A stretch of 64,000 bases of DNA from Streptacidiphilus sp. P02-A3a (GTDB lineage Bacteria > Actinomycetota > Actinomycetes > Streptomycetales > Streptomycetaceae), in NCBI RefSeq assembly GCF_014084105.1, contig NZ_CP048289.1:7945922-8009921 (forward strand), in the 5' to 3' direction. The notes beneath the pieces are model-generated. The model was not told where the DNA came from, did no database searches, and saw only the letters and a list, made by a program, of their open reading frames with translations. Of this stretch, positions 25,082-33,142 are shown in pieces. Every line of letters starts with the position of its first letter. The first letter of the stretch is position 1. Made by a program: the position numbers and the translations under genes.

Positions 25082-25974
25082 CTCGACCTCTGCAGGTCGC
25101 GCAGGTCGGACCAGCCGATGCGGGTGACGCCGGTACCGGCGAGCGTCCGCTGAATCTGAGGGTCCGTCATCAGCCTCAGCTCCCAACCGCGTTTGCGGTG
25201 GTGCGGCATGATCGAACGCAACTCGTCATCGTCGGTGAACGGGTGCAGGTAGACCTCGGTCACCCCCGGCCGCAGCCGCTCCAGCATCGCTGTGAAGTCG
25301 GCCCGGAAGGACTCGTAGGTCTCCCCCTCGCCCTGCGTGAACGGCAGCGTCCACAGCCGGTCGAGGATCACCACGCCGTACTGGTCCGCCAGTTCGGCGT
25401 GGTGGTCGAGCAACCCCTGCGCCTCGTCCGGCAGTCCCAAGCCGTCGACCCGACGCGGCAGCCGGAAGGGCAGGCCGAAGCGGGCGCAGACGGCCAGCGT
25501 GACGTCGAGGAAGTCCCGCCCGGTGGCCAGGCCGTAGAGGCTGCCCATGTGGTTGTCGGCGTGCGAGGGGTCCAGGCCGAGCGCGAGTGCCCGCTCGATC
25601 TGGGCGGTGAGCTCGACCCGGATCTCGTCGGGGTCGGCGGTGAGCTCGACGCTCGCGCAGTCGGCCGGGAAGTACCCGGCCGCGTCGGTCAGGCTGGGCA
25701 CCGGACGGCCGGTGCTGACCGGGCCCCAGCGGTATCCCGCCCACTCGCTGGTGAGGGTGAGGTGCACCCCGACGTCGTAGCCGCCCGCGACGGCGGTGGC
25801 GATCGCGTCCGGCGCCCAGGGGCAGGGCGGCATCACGGTGGCCGAGCTGATGGCGCGGGCCGCCAGCAGCGAGGTGATGCCGGTGTTGGCGGCGCGGGAC
25901 ATGCCGTAGTCGTCGGCGTTGATGATCAGCAGACGCTCGTCCGGGCCGAAGCCGAGACGCTGGGCGAGGGTCAT
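25078..25974 (-). CDS. YdjC/ChbG-like carbohydrate deacetylase
   Basis: A 298-residue polysaccharide deacetylase of the YdjC family, related to ChbG, which removes an acetyl group from N-acetylated oligosaccharides. The metal-site motifs are LLIINADDYGMSRAAN (Asp-Asp), DVGVHLTLTSEW (His), PSHADNHMGS (His) and EVYLHPFTDD (late His). ATG at 25974 follows AGGAGA. Upstream and downstream it touches two short broken frames through ATGA overlaps, so it seems to be the only intact gene left of a former operon, possibly for sugar or amino-sugar use. Confidence 0.88.
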   Translation of the reverse strand: MTLAQRLGFGPDERLLIINADDYGMSRAANTGITSLLAARAISSATVMPPCPWAPDAIATAVAGGYDVGVHLTLTSEWAGYRWGPVSTGRPVPSLTDAAGYFPADCASVELTADPDEIRVELTAQIERALALGLDPSHADNHMGSLYGLATGRDFLDVTLAVCARFGLPFRLPRRVDGLGLPDEAQGLLDHHAELADQYGVVILDRLWTLPFTQGEGETYESFRADFTAMLERLRPGVTEVYLHPFTDDDELRSIMPHHRKRGWELRLMTDPQIQRTLAGTGVTRIGWSDLRDLQRSR

Positions 25975-26060
25975 CGGGGTCTCCTGGAAGGGGGTGGGGG
26001 CTCGCGCGGTTGCTCGTGCGCCAGGGCGACCGCGCCGTTCAGCGCCGCGTCCCCGGGCAT
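25971..26060 (-). pseudogene. 3' remnant of gene upstream of deacetylase
   Basis: A 29-codon frame ending with a TGA that overlaps the deacetylase ATG (ATGA). It reads MPGDAALNGAVALAHEQ and then a Pro/Arg tail. A GDAAL.GA.ALA ending is common in sugar kinases of the BadF/ROK kind, which would fit the deacetylase, but the piece is too short to prove. In-frame stops lie directly upstream, so only the 3' end of the gene survives. Confidence 0.35.
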
Positions 26061-26493
26061 CTCCTACCCGATCCCGAAGCCCGTCAAGAGCCGCCCCGGC
26101 GCGGGCTACGGCGAGGCGGACATAAAAACCGCCACCGATCACCCCTCCACACAGTCAGCAATCGACTACCGATCACGAACTACGCATGCCGTTTCTGTCC
26201 GCCCCCCGACCGGTTTGCCAGGAGATCGGACTTCTCACAGCGGAAACAAAAGTGACTGGGTTCACGCCGTTTCGAGGCAACCGTGAGAGCTTCATAGACG
26301 TCTTCTGTCCGTCGTCTGCCATAATCCGGGATCCAACGGACCCCGGAACCGCGTGGTCGGACGCGGGTTTCGGAATGGCGCTCAACGGCGCGTGCAGCGG
26401 GAGAGCCGGGGCACGGGCATCGGCGTGCCCGAGCTGTTTGTGGCTGACGGTCGATAAGGAGTAGCTGAACGTGGTCGGATTCCGGAGGGGCGC
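26061..26493. other. Intergenic region upstream of LCP gene
   Basis: About 430 bases with no supported gene. The part from 26120 to 26350 is clearly richer in A/T than its surroundings and probably holds the promoter of the LCP gene; I see no confident -35/-10 pair. The GGAGGGGCGC just before 26494 is the LCP ribosome binding site. Confidence 0.5.
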
Positions 26494-28146
26494 ATGAGTG
26501 GGAAACGAGCGGCGGGGTCGGGGAGCGCCCTGGCCGCACCGGTGGACAGCGATTCCACGCCGAGCAGCCGCGCCCAGATGCGCAAGGCCCAGAAGCGCGG
26601 CCACAAGAAGGTCCTGAAGATCGTGGGCCTGAGCACCGCCGGAGTCCTGGTCGTGGGCGGCGCCGGAGCGGGCTACATCTACTACCACCTGGCCGGCAAC
26701 ATCAAGAGCGACCCGCTCTACACCGGCAACAACAAGGCCGCGGCCGTGGGTGTGGAGAAGCCGGACGCCTTCGGCCGGACGCCCTACAACCTGCTGTTGA
26801 TAGGCTCCGACACCCGCGACACCGCCGCCGACGCCGCCATCGGCGGGGATGCCGGCGCCGGTGCCAACGCCGACGTGGAGATGGTGGTCCACCTCTCCGC
26901 GGACCGCAGCAACATCACGGTGATGAGCATCCCCCGTGACCTGATGACCAACCTCCCCGCCTGCACCGACCCCACCACCGGGGTGAGCAAGGACGCGCAC
27001 TACGGCCAGATCAACAGCACCCTGGACGAAGGCCCCTCCTGCACGGCCAAGGCCATCCACCAGCTCACCAACATACCCATCGACGACTTCGCGATGGTCG
27101 ACTTCAGCGGCGTCGAGGCCATGTCCAATGCCCTGGGCGGCGTCAAGGTCTGTGTCAGCAGCAACATGTACGACCTCAACTCCGGCCTGAAGCTCTCCCA
27201 GGGCACGCACACCCTGGAGGGCAAGTCCGCGCTGGAGTTCCTGCGCACCCGCGACTCCTTCGGTGACGGCAGTGACAACATCGGCCGCACCACGGCCACC
27301 CACATCTTCTTCACCGACATGATCGACAAGTTGAAGAGCGGCGGCACGCTCGGCGACCCGCTGGCCCTCTACAACATCGCGGACGCGGCCACCAAGGCGC
27401 TCACGGTCAGCCCGGACATCGACAACCCGGTCAAACTGGTCGAGATGGCGAAGGACATGAACAAGGTGCCCACCAACCGGATCACCTTCGCCACCATGCA
27501 GAACCAGCAGGACACCCAGCCCGGTTACACGACGAAGGTGGTCATCGCCCCCGGGGCGACCACCCTGTTCACCGCGATCGCCAACGACCAGTCGCTGACC
27601 ACCGCGTCCGGCGGCAGCTCCAGCGCGAGCAAGGCGACCGCGTCGGCCTCGGCCACGCCCGCCCCGCCCGCCCCGTCGGCTCCGCCCGCGTCCAGCATCA
27701 CCGTGTCCGTCTACAACGGCACCTCGGTCGACGGCTGGTCCGACGTCATCGCCCAGGAGTTGGTCACCGACGGGTTCAACCCCGCCACCACCGGATACAG
27801 CGACTCGGCCTCCCCGGCCACCACCGTGCTGACCTACGGGCCGGGGCAGGCCGCGCAGGCCCAGGTCACCGCGAAGGCCCTCGGCCTGCCCGGGTCCGCG
27901 CTCAAGCAGGGCACCAGCGCGGGGCTGAGTCTCGTCCTCGGCGCCGACTGGACCAGCGGTACGGCCTTCCCGCACTCCAAGCCGGTCGCCCCGCCGGTGA
28001 ACACCGCCGCCGCCCTGGCCAACAGCCACATGCAGAACGGCAGCAGCAACCAGTGCGTCGCGGTCAGCACCTCCTACACGCAGCCGGGCGCCACCCCGGC
28101 GATGGAGTACGCCGAGCACCCGAACGTGCCCAACTCCGCCCCCTGA
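26494..28146 (+). CDS. LCP (LytR-CpsA-Psr) family cell-wall ligase
   Basis: A 550-residue protein that attaches anionic polymers or glycans to peptidoglycan outside the membrane. Basic cytoplasmic head, one transmembrane helix (about residues 43-66), then the LCP domain: NLLLIGSDTRD, EMVVHLSADRSNITVMSIPR (conserved Arg), an ALEFLRTRDSFGDGSDNIGR block with the conserved Arg residues binding the polyprenyl pyrophosphate head, and TATHIFFTDM. A Ser/Ala/Pro linker leads to a LytR C-terminal domain (ITVSVYNGTSVDGWSDVIAQ). ATG follows GGAGGGG. Two such genes occur in this window (the other at 61752). Confidence 0.92.
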   Translation: MSGKRAAGSGSALAAPVDSDSTPSSRAQMRKAQKRGHKKVLKIVGLSTAGVLVVGGAGAGYIYYHLAGNIKSDPLYTGNNKAAAVGVEKPDAFGRTPYNLLLIGSDTRDTAADAAIGGDAGAGANADVEMVVHLSADRSNITVMSIPRDLMTNLPACTDPTTGVSKDAHYGQINSTLDEGPSCTAKAIHQLTNIPIDDFAMVDFSGVEAMSNALGGVKVCVSSNMYDLNSGLKLSQGTHTLEGKSALEFLRTRDSFGDGSDNIGRTTATHIFFTDMIDKLKSGGTLGDPLALYNIADAATKALTVSPDIDNPVKLVEMAKDMNKVPTNRITFATMQNQQDTQPGYTTKVVIAPGATTLFTAIANDQSLTTASGGSSSASKATASASATPAPPAPSAPPASSITVSVYNGTSVDGWSDVIAQELVTDGFNPATTGYSDSASPATTVLTYGPGQAAQAQVTAKALGLPGSALKQGTSAGLSLVLGADWTSGTAFPHSKPVAPPVNTAAALANSHMQNGSSNQCVAVSTSYTQPGATPAMEYAEHPNVPNSAP

Positions 28147-28230
28147 CCGCCGATCGGTGACCGGGTGCGCCGGTGGCGTGTACGCAGACGAACTGTTCAC
28201 TCGGCGACACGGCGAGGCGACCATGTTCGT

Positions 28231-28443
28231 CCCGCGGAACTCGCGGTGATCGAGCACCGGGGCTCACCCACGGAGATCGACCGCGCCTACGGCAGGCCGG
28301 CCGCCCACGTCGCCCGGCACGCGCTCGCCGTGGACGGTCCCCCGCGTGAGTACTACGTCGTGGGCCTGCGCGACAACCCGGAACCGGCGTCGTGGCGCAC
28401 GGAGGTGTGCTGGCCCGTCTTCCACACCGGGTCAACGCGCTGA
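28231..28443 (+). pseudogene. C-terminal remnant of a MerR-type regulator
   Basis: The frame reads PAELAVIEHRGSPTEIDRAY, then HVARHALAVDGPPREYYVVG, and ends with a WRTEVCWPVF-type motif. This is the second half of the GyrI-like effector-binding domain of MerR-family regulators (typically HRGS...YG.L..YV..H.L...GP.REYY). The DNA-binding half, the first half of the effector domain and any start signal are missing. I infer a gene relic; the family call rests on recalled pattern. Confidence 0.5.
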
Positions 28444-28614
28444 ACCGAGCGGGTGTCAGCTCGCGGGCGGCGTGGAGCGGACCGCCATAGCAGTCCGAAG
28501 TCCGCTGTGCGGGGGCTTTCGCGGAGCCTCCGCTCGGCGGGCCCGGGGCCTGTCAGGGTGGCGATCTCGCCGTCACTCTCGGCGAGCGTCCTGTCACCGT
28601 GTGCGGAGGATCCC

Positions 28615-29409
28615 GTGAGGTACTGCCCGACCTGCCGACGCTACGTCAACGGCGCGCTCTCCTGTCCGGGTTGTGCCATCCCGGCCACCGAGCTGCCGCT
28701 GGCGGACCCGATCGAGCCGGTCGTGCCCACAACCGGGCTGTTCCCGGCCACGGCCGCGCCCCCGCCCCCGGCTCGCACCCGGACGGCCCCGCCGTCGCGG
28801 CCCGTCCGGCGGGTGAGCCTCGGGCGGTGGCTGGCCCCGGCGCTGCTGGTCGCCGCTCTGGGCGTCACCGGCGTGCACGGAGCCGCGGCGACCAGGGAGG
28901 CGGCGCTGCCTGGCGGGTCCGGAGCGAGCGCGCCCGCCGGGACCGGCTACCCCGGCCTCCGGGCCCCGGCGCCGACCGGTGCGGCCGGGCCGTCCGCGCC
29001 GTCGCCGCCGACCATGGCGATCGCCCCCGAAGCGCCGTTGGCCGAGGCGTCGCCGGTGGCCACGGCCGGTCCCGGGGCCCCGGCGCTGGGACCGGCCGCC
29101 CCCGGAACCGGTGACCCCACCGTCCGCGACGCACCGCCCTCCGCGCCGACAACACCACCGCCGCCCGCGCCGCCGACGACAGCACCAACGGCACCGACGG
29201 CAGCAACGGCAGCAACGGCACTGACGGCACCGACGGCAGCACCGACAACGACGGCCACGCGGACCCCGACGACGGCACCCGTGCTCGCTCCGACCCCGGT
29301 CTCGGCCGCGCCGCCGGAGGCGCCGTCGACCAACCCGGCGCCCGGTGCGCTGCCGTCACCACCGGCGACGAGCTGCCTGGTGCGACTGCTCTTCCTCTGC
29401 ATCGGCTGA
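28615..29409 (+). CDS. SCO2400-family Pro/Ala/Thr-rich membrane protein
   Basis: A 264-residue protein with an N-terminal zinc-ribbon-like head (YCPTCRRYVNGALSCPGC: CxxC...CxxC), a Pro-rich linker, one transmembrane helix (about residues 66-85), and a long exported tail of Ala, Pro and Thr. It ends with SCLVRLLFLCIG. Head and layout match what is annotated in Streptomyces as the SCO2400 family; function unknown. GTG at 28615 follows GGAGGAT. Its last 54 bases overlap the convergent ClC gene. Confidence 0.75.
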   Translation: MRYCPTCRRYVNGALSCPGCAIPATELPLADPIEPVVPTTGLFPATAAPPPPARTRTAPPSRPVRRVSLGRWLAPALLVAALGVTGVHGAAATREAALPGGSGASAPAGTGYPGLRAPAPTGAAGPSAPSPPTMAIAPEAPLAEASPVATAGPGAPALGPAAPGTGDPTVRDAPPSAPTTPPPPAPPTTAPTAPTAATAATALTAPTAAPTTTATRTPTTAPVLAPTPVSAAPPEAPSTNPAPGALPSPPATSCLVRLLFLCIG

Positions 29410-31242
29410 CCCCCGCCGCAGCAGGACGCGTTGGCGGTGGTGCTCCTCGGTGAGGTCGTGCAGTCGGGCGTGCAGCAGATCGCGCAGGGTGATCACTCCG
29501 GCCAGCCGCCCGGACCCCGGGTCCACCACGGGGGCGCTGGTCAGCGCGGTCTCGGCGAACAGGTAGGCGACCTGACGCAGGGTGTGGTCGGGGTGCACGG
29601 TCAACCGGCAGGGCTCGGCGGCATCGGCCACCGTCCCGCCGCGCGCGGCCCGGTCGTCCAGTCGGCGGCGGGTGGTGACGCCCGAGACGGCGCCGTCGGC
29701 GGTGGTGACCGGGATCAGCCGCGGTGTCCCGTCGGCCAGGGCGGCGAGGCGGTCGGTCAGCCGCTGGTCGACCCTGGTGCGGCCGTCCAGCGCGGGCGGA
29801 CACCGGTGCATCACCTCGTGGGCGAAGAAGGCCTCCAGCGGGTCGGTGGAGTACTCGCGGGTCAGGTGCAGGCCGCGACGGGCGATCTTCTCGGTCAGCA
29901 CGGAGCGCTTGAGGATCAGCGCGGACAGTGCGTAGGCGGCGGTGGAGGAGATCAGCAGCGGCAGCAACGCGCCCCAGGCGTGCGTGAGTTCCAGGGTGAA
30001 GACGACGCCGGTCAGCGGTGAGCGCATCACCCCGCCGACCACGGCGGCCAGCCCGCACATGGCCCAGAAACCCGGGATGACCTGTGGGAAGAGCATGCCC
30101 TCCCAGGCCCCGAGGGCGCCGCCGATCATGAAGACCGGGGCCAGCACGCCGCCGGAGGTGCCCGAGCCGAGCGACAGTGACCAGATCAGGGTCTTCACCA
30201 CCAGGATGCCGATGATCAGCGACAGCGTCGCGCGGCCGGTCAGCAGCTGGTCGATGACGTCGTAGCCGACGCCCAGCGCGCGCGGCTCGATCAGGCCGCC
30301 GGTGCCGATGACCACTCCGCCGATCGCGGGCCACCACATCCAGTGGAACGGGAGCTTCGCGAAGGTGTCCTCGGCGCGGTAGACCAGCCAGGTCGCGCCG
30401 ACCGCCAGCGCGCCGCCGGTCAGCCCGCAGATCACGGCCAGCGCGTCGTCCGGCGCGGTCAGGTGCAGGCCGGAGGCGTCGACCGGGAAGACCGGGGCGG
30501 TGCCCAGCAGGAATCCCCGGCACACCGTCGCGACCGCGACGGACGCGGCCACCGGGACGAAGCTGCGCGGACGCCACTCGAACAGCAGCAGTTCCACCGC
30601 GAGCAGGACCGCGGCCAGCGGCGAGTCGAAGGTCGCGGCCATGCCCGCGGCGGCGCCCGAGACCAGCAGCGTCTTGCGCTCGTCGGCGGACAGCCGCAGT
30701 GCCTGCGCCAGCATCGAGCCGATGGCGCCGCCGGTCATGATGATCGGGCCCTCGGCACCGAAGGGACCGCCGGTGCCGATGCTGATGGCCGCGGAGACCG
30801 GCTTGAGCAGGGCGACCTTGGGGGCCACCCGACTGCCGCCGGTCAGGATCGCCTCGATGGCCTCGGGCATGCCGTGGCCGCGTATCTTCTCCGACCCGTA
30901 CCGGGCCATCAGCCCGACCACCAGGCCGCCGAGCGCCGGTGCGCACAGCACCAGCCACCAGGGGTGGTGGACCAGGCCGGGGGCGACCAGCTCGGTCCGC
31001 CAGCGCTGGTAGAAGACCAGGTTGGTGACCAGCCCGATCAGCCGCAGCAGGGCCAGCGCGGCCACCGCCCCGGCCGCGCCCACCGGCAGCGCCCAGGCGG
31101 TGATCTGCAGCATCCGCGGGGAGACGGTGAAGTCGCCCAGGTGCGCGGTGCCGCGTGCCGTCTTCGCGCTCACCTCGGCGCCGGACCGTATCTCCTCGTG
31201 GGTGGGTCCGCCGGGTTCGGCGATCCGGCCTGATGTCTTCAT
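29356..31242 (-). CDS. ClC-type chloride channel/antiporter with CBS pair
   Basis: A 628-residue membrane protein with about 10-12 helices. ClC signatures: GTGGPFGAEGPI (the Glu of the GxEGP gate is present, which favours an H+/Cl- antiporter) and SGTSGGVLAPVFMIGGALG (second anion-site motif). Residues about 475-600 form two CBS domains (AHEVMHRCPPAL and SAPVVDPGSGRLAGVITLRD), expected to sense a nucleotide. Start at 31242 (MKTSGRIAEPG) is chosen by homology of length; the ribosome binding site is poor. The 3' end overlaps the convergent SCO2400-like gene. Confidence 0.9.
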   Translation of the reverse strand: MKTSGRIAEPGGPTHEEIRSGAEVSAKTARGTAHLGDFTVSPRMLQITAWALPVGAAGAVAALALLRLIGLVTNLVFYQRWRTELVAPGLVHHPWWLVLCAPALGGLVVGLMARYGSEKIRGHGMPEAIEAILTGGSRVAPKVALLKPVSAAISIGTGGPFGAEGPIIMTGGAIGSMLAQALRLSADERKTLLVSGAAAGMAATFDSPLAAVLLAVELLLFEWRPRSFVPVAASVAVATVCRGFLLGTAPVFPVDASGLHLTAPDDALAVICGLTGGALAVGATWLVYRAEDTFAKLPFHWMWWPAIGGVVIGTGGLIEPRALGVGYDVIDQLLTGRATLSLIIGILVVKTLIWSLSLGSGTSGGVLAPVFMIGGALGAWEGMLFPQVIPGFWAMCGLAAVVGGVMRSPLTGVVFTLELTHAWGALLPLLISSTAAYALSALILKRSVLTEKIARRGLHLTREYSTDPLEAFFAHEVMHRCPPALDGRTRVDQRLTDRLAALADGTPRLIPVTTADGAVSGVTTRRRLDDRAARGGTVADAAEPCRLTVHPDHTLRQVAYLFAETALTSAPVVDPGSGRLAGVITLRDLLHARLHDLTEEHHRQRVLLRRGSADAEEEQSHQAARRRW

Positions 31243-31577
31243 GGGGGCAAGTATTGCATGAGGCAACAGTTGCCTGAAGGTAGCGTTGACGGCGCAAACC
31301 AGCACACCGGGCGCGACCGGCACTCGGACCGGTCCGCCCCGCGCGCCGCCCGGACGCCCCGTCGGAACAGTTCGTCAACGGACCAGTAATTCGCGGCGGC
31401 CTTTCGGCCGACTGACGGAAGGTCAGCCGGGATCCCGCCGCCCCACGTCTGCGAACGCTCAGCGCGACCACTGACATGCGTTCCGTCACCACGCCCGACC
31501 AGCACTCGGGCACCCACCCCTGGCATCCGGCCGGATGGTCCGGTAAAGGCCTTACTTGACAGTAGTTCTGACTGTTC

Positions 31578-31595
31578 GTTGCCCGATCGGGCAAC
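31578..31595. promoter_or_regulatory. Perfect 18-bp palindrome
   Basis: GTTGCCCGATCGGGCAAC is its own reverse complement with no spacer. It lies 26 bases upstream of the TTGACA box before the small ORF and the PhyH cluster, the usual place for a regulator site. TTGACA also occurs just before it (31556-31561). Confidence 0.65.
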
Positions 31596-31620
31596 ACCTC
31601 GGCCCTCTCCAAAGCAAGGG

Positions 31621-31661
31621 TTGACATCGGAAGTTGGTCTAGTCCACCTTGGTCTAGTCCA
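31621..31661 (+). promoter_or_regulatory. Promoter with paired direct repeats
   Basis: TTGACA (31621-31626) is followed by two perfect copies of TTGGTCTAGTCCA at 31634-31646 and 31649-31661, 15 bases apart. The layout recalls the 12-bp direct repeats and DasR-type TGGTCTAGACCA boxes of Streptomyces chitinase promoters, with one base different (GTCCA for GACCA). No chitinase follows. Confidence 0.55.
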
Positions 31662-31682
31662 ACCAGTGGGGCGGAGGTAGGA

Positions 31683-31829
31683 ATGCCAGTCGCGGCTTCT
31701 CGGAGAACTGCCTCCACCGGGCCGACAACTGGCGCGCAATGGTGCGCTGCCGCCACATCCGCATGCCCCGCACCGGATTACCGATCGCGATGTCCGGTCG
31801 CGGACCAGTGGACGCAGGGCCCCCGCTGA
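31683..31829 (+). CDS. Small ORF behind the direct-repeat promoter
   Basis: A 48-residue frame starting MPVAASRRTASTGPTTGAQW and containing three cysteines (Cys21, Cys28, Cys37). The ATG sits in one of the best ribosome binding contexts of the window (gcggaggtaggaATG), directly after the promoter repeats. No similarity is recognised and codon bias is only moderate. It could be a leader peptide, a small protein, or a stump of a lost secreted enzyme. Confidence 0.35.
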   Translation: MPVAASRRTASTGPTTGAQWCAAATSACPAPDYRSRCPVADQWTQGPR

Positions 31830-32020
31830 GGGGTGCCCGCGACCCACCGCCCGGCATCGGAACCGGCCAGTCCCCAGCGCTTCCCCCACCCCCGTTGGCA
31901 CTTCTTCGCGTCCTGAACGGCGACGAGGCCGCCCGCTGCCCCGTCGCCGCCCGAACCGAGCCGGACCACCCGCCGGCCGGCGTCGGTTGCCCATGCCCCA
32001 CCTGCGACAGCCGCTGGTGA
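31790..32020 (+). CDS. Possible Cys-rich small protein before PhyH cluster
   Basis: An open frame with high GC at third positions over its last 45 codons. The C-terminus carries LLRVLNGDEAARCPVAARTE and then VGCPCPTCDSRW, four cysteines in 28 residues. No ribosome binding site supports the ATG at 31790, or those at 31763 or 31739, so the start is unsure. It ends 49 bases before a biosynthesis-like operon; a precursor peptide or small metal-binding protein is possible but unproven. Confidence 0.25.
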   Translation: MSGRGPVDAGPPLRGARDPPPGIGTGQSPALPPPPLALLRVLNGDEAARCPVAARTEPDHPPAGVGCPCPTCDSRW

Positions 32021-32068
32021 GCGGTCGATCCGCCCAGCGCCAGCAAGATTCGATCCTGGAGTGATTGC

Positions 32069-33142
32069 GTGCCGACGCCCGACCGATATCTGCACCGAGC
32101 CCCCTCCGACCGTCCGTACTTCAGCGCCGACGGCGAGACGTACCTGGCGCAGACCCCGTTGCGCGAGCTGAAGAAGTCCAAGGACCTCCGGGTGCTCACC
32201 GAGGAGGACTTCGACTTCTGGCAGACCTACGGCTACATCGTCGTCAGGGAGGCGATTCCGGCCGACGCGGCGAAGCGCCTGCTCGATTTCTCCTGGGAAT
32301 TCCAGGGGCTCGATCCGGACCGCCCCGACACCTGGTACGAGGAGCGGGAGTACCGGTCCGACCTGGACCGGGAACTGCACATCTACGGATTCGTCGAGGC
32401 TTACCACCACCAGCTCATCTGGGACAGCCGGCAGACCCAGCGGGTCTACGACGCTTTCGTCGACGTCTGGGACTGCGAAGAGCTCTGGGTGACCCTGGAC
32501 CGGCTCAACCTGAATCCGCCCAATATCAAGAACCGCGACCGCGCCCTTATCGCACCCACCGACAAGGGTTTCGACATCGAACTCCACTGGGATGTGGACA
32601 CCACGCTCGGCGTGCTGCCGCAGCGGGTCCAGGGAATCATCGCGCTCAACGACACCCAGCCGGACCACGGCGGGTTCCAGTGCAACCCCGAACTGTTCCG
32701 CCGGTTCGACCCGTGGCGGATCACCCAGCCGGACGACCGGGACCCGATCCGGCCGGACGTGGACCGCACGGAGTTCCCCGTGGTCCGACCGGAGCTCAAG
32801 GCAGGCGACCTGCTGATCTGGAACGGCCTGCTCGCCCACGGCGTCGCCCGCAACACCTCGGCCGAGGGCGTCCGGTCGGTCCAGTACCTCTCGATGATGC
32901 CCGCGCTGGAGACCAACCAGGCCATGCGGCAGTCCCGGATCGACTCCTGGCGCGAGCTCAGCACCCCGGACTGGAACGCGACGCTGGTCGGCGACGCGAA
33001 GCAGCACGAATCCCTCAGGTATCCCACCGCCACGCTGAGCGACCTGGGCGCGAAGCTGCTGGGGCTCGATTCCTGGAGCGGCAAGAACTCGGACGAACCG
33101 GAGAGCGGACATGCGCAAGATCTGCCTGACCCTACCCACTAA
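32069..33142 (+). CDS. Phytanoyl-CoA dioxygenase (PhyH)-family oxygenase
   Basis: A 357-residue non-haem Fe(II)/2-oxoglutarate oxygenase. The facial triad is visible: His173 and Asp175 in ELHWDVDTT, and distal His257 in LAHGVARNTS, with Arg261 or Arg269 as the 2-oxoglutarate partner. The N-terminal half has EEDFDFWQTYGYIVVREAIP, typical of the family. The substrate is unknown, probably a small hydrophilic metabolite. GTG at 32069 follows GGAG. It overlaps the DUF6271 gene by 32 bases and is the first clear gene of a five-gene operon with a decarboxylase, an acyltransferase and an exporter. Confidence 0.88.
   Translation: MPTPDRYLHRAPSDRPYFSADGETYLAQTPLRELKKSKDLRVLTEEDFDFWQTYGYIVVREAIPADAAKRLLDFSWEFQGLDPDRPDTWYEEREYRSDLDRELHIYGFVEAYHHQLIWDSRQTQRVYDAFVDVWDCEELWVTLDRLNLNPPNIKNRDRALIAPTDKGFDIELHWDVDTTLGVLPQRVQGIIALNDTQPDHGGFQCNPELFRRFDPWRITQPDDRDPIRPDVDRTEFPVVRPELKAGDLLIWNGLLAHGVARNTSAEGVRSVQYLSMMPALETNQAMRQSRIDSWRELSTPDWNATLVGDAKQHESLRYPTATLSDLGAKLLGLDSWSGKNSDEPESGHAQDLPDPTH

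Larger units (their letters stand above)
31243..32068. other. Long leader region between ClC gene and PhyH cluster
   Basis: 826 bases without a clear conserved gene. It contains a perfect 18-bp palindrome, a promoter-like TTGACA with paired 13-bp direct repeats, a 48-codon ORF with a strong ribosome binding site, and a second Cys-containing frame ending 49 bases before the PhyH start; each is listed separately. From 31243 to about 31560 I see nothing further. Confidence 0.55.

Noticed and set aside
28165-28443. Complete 92-residue small protein
   Set aside because: Only the last part resembles a known domain half, and no ribosome binding site precedes 28165; treated as a remnant.
31739-32020. 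Calling the 93-codon frame as a firm RiPP precursor
   Set aside because: No ribosome binding site at any Met, and the cluster has no known RiPP-modifying enzyme; kept only as a low-confidence small ORF.
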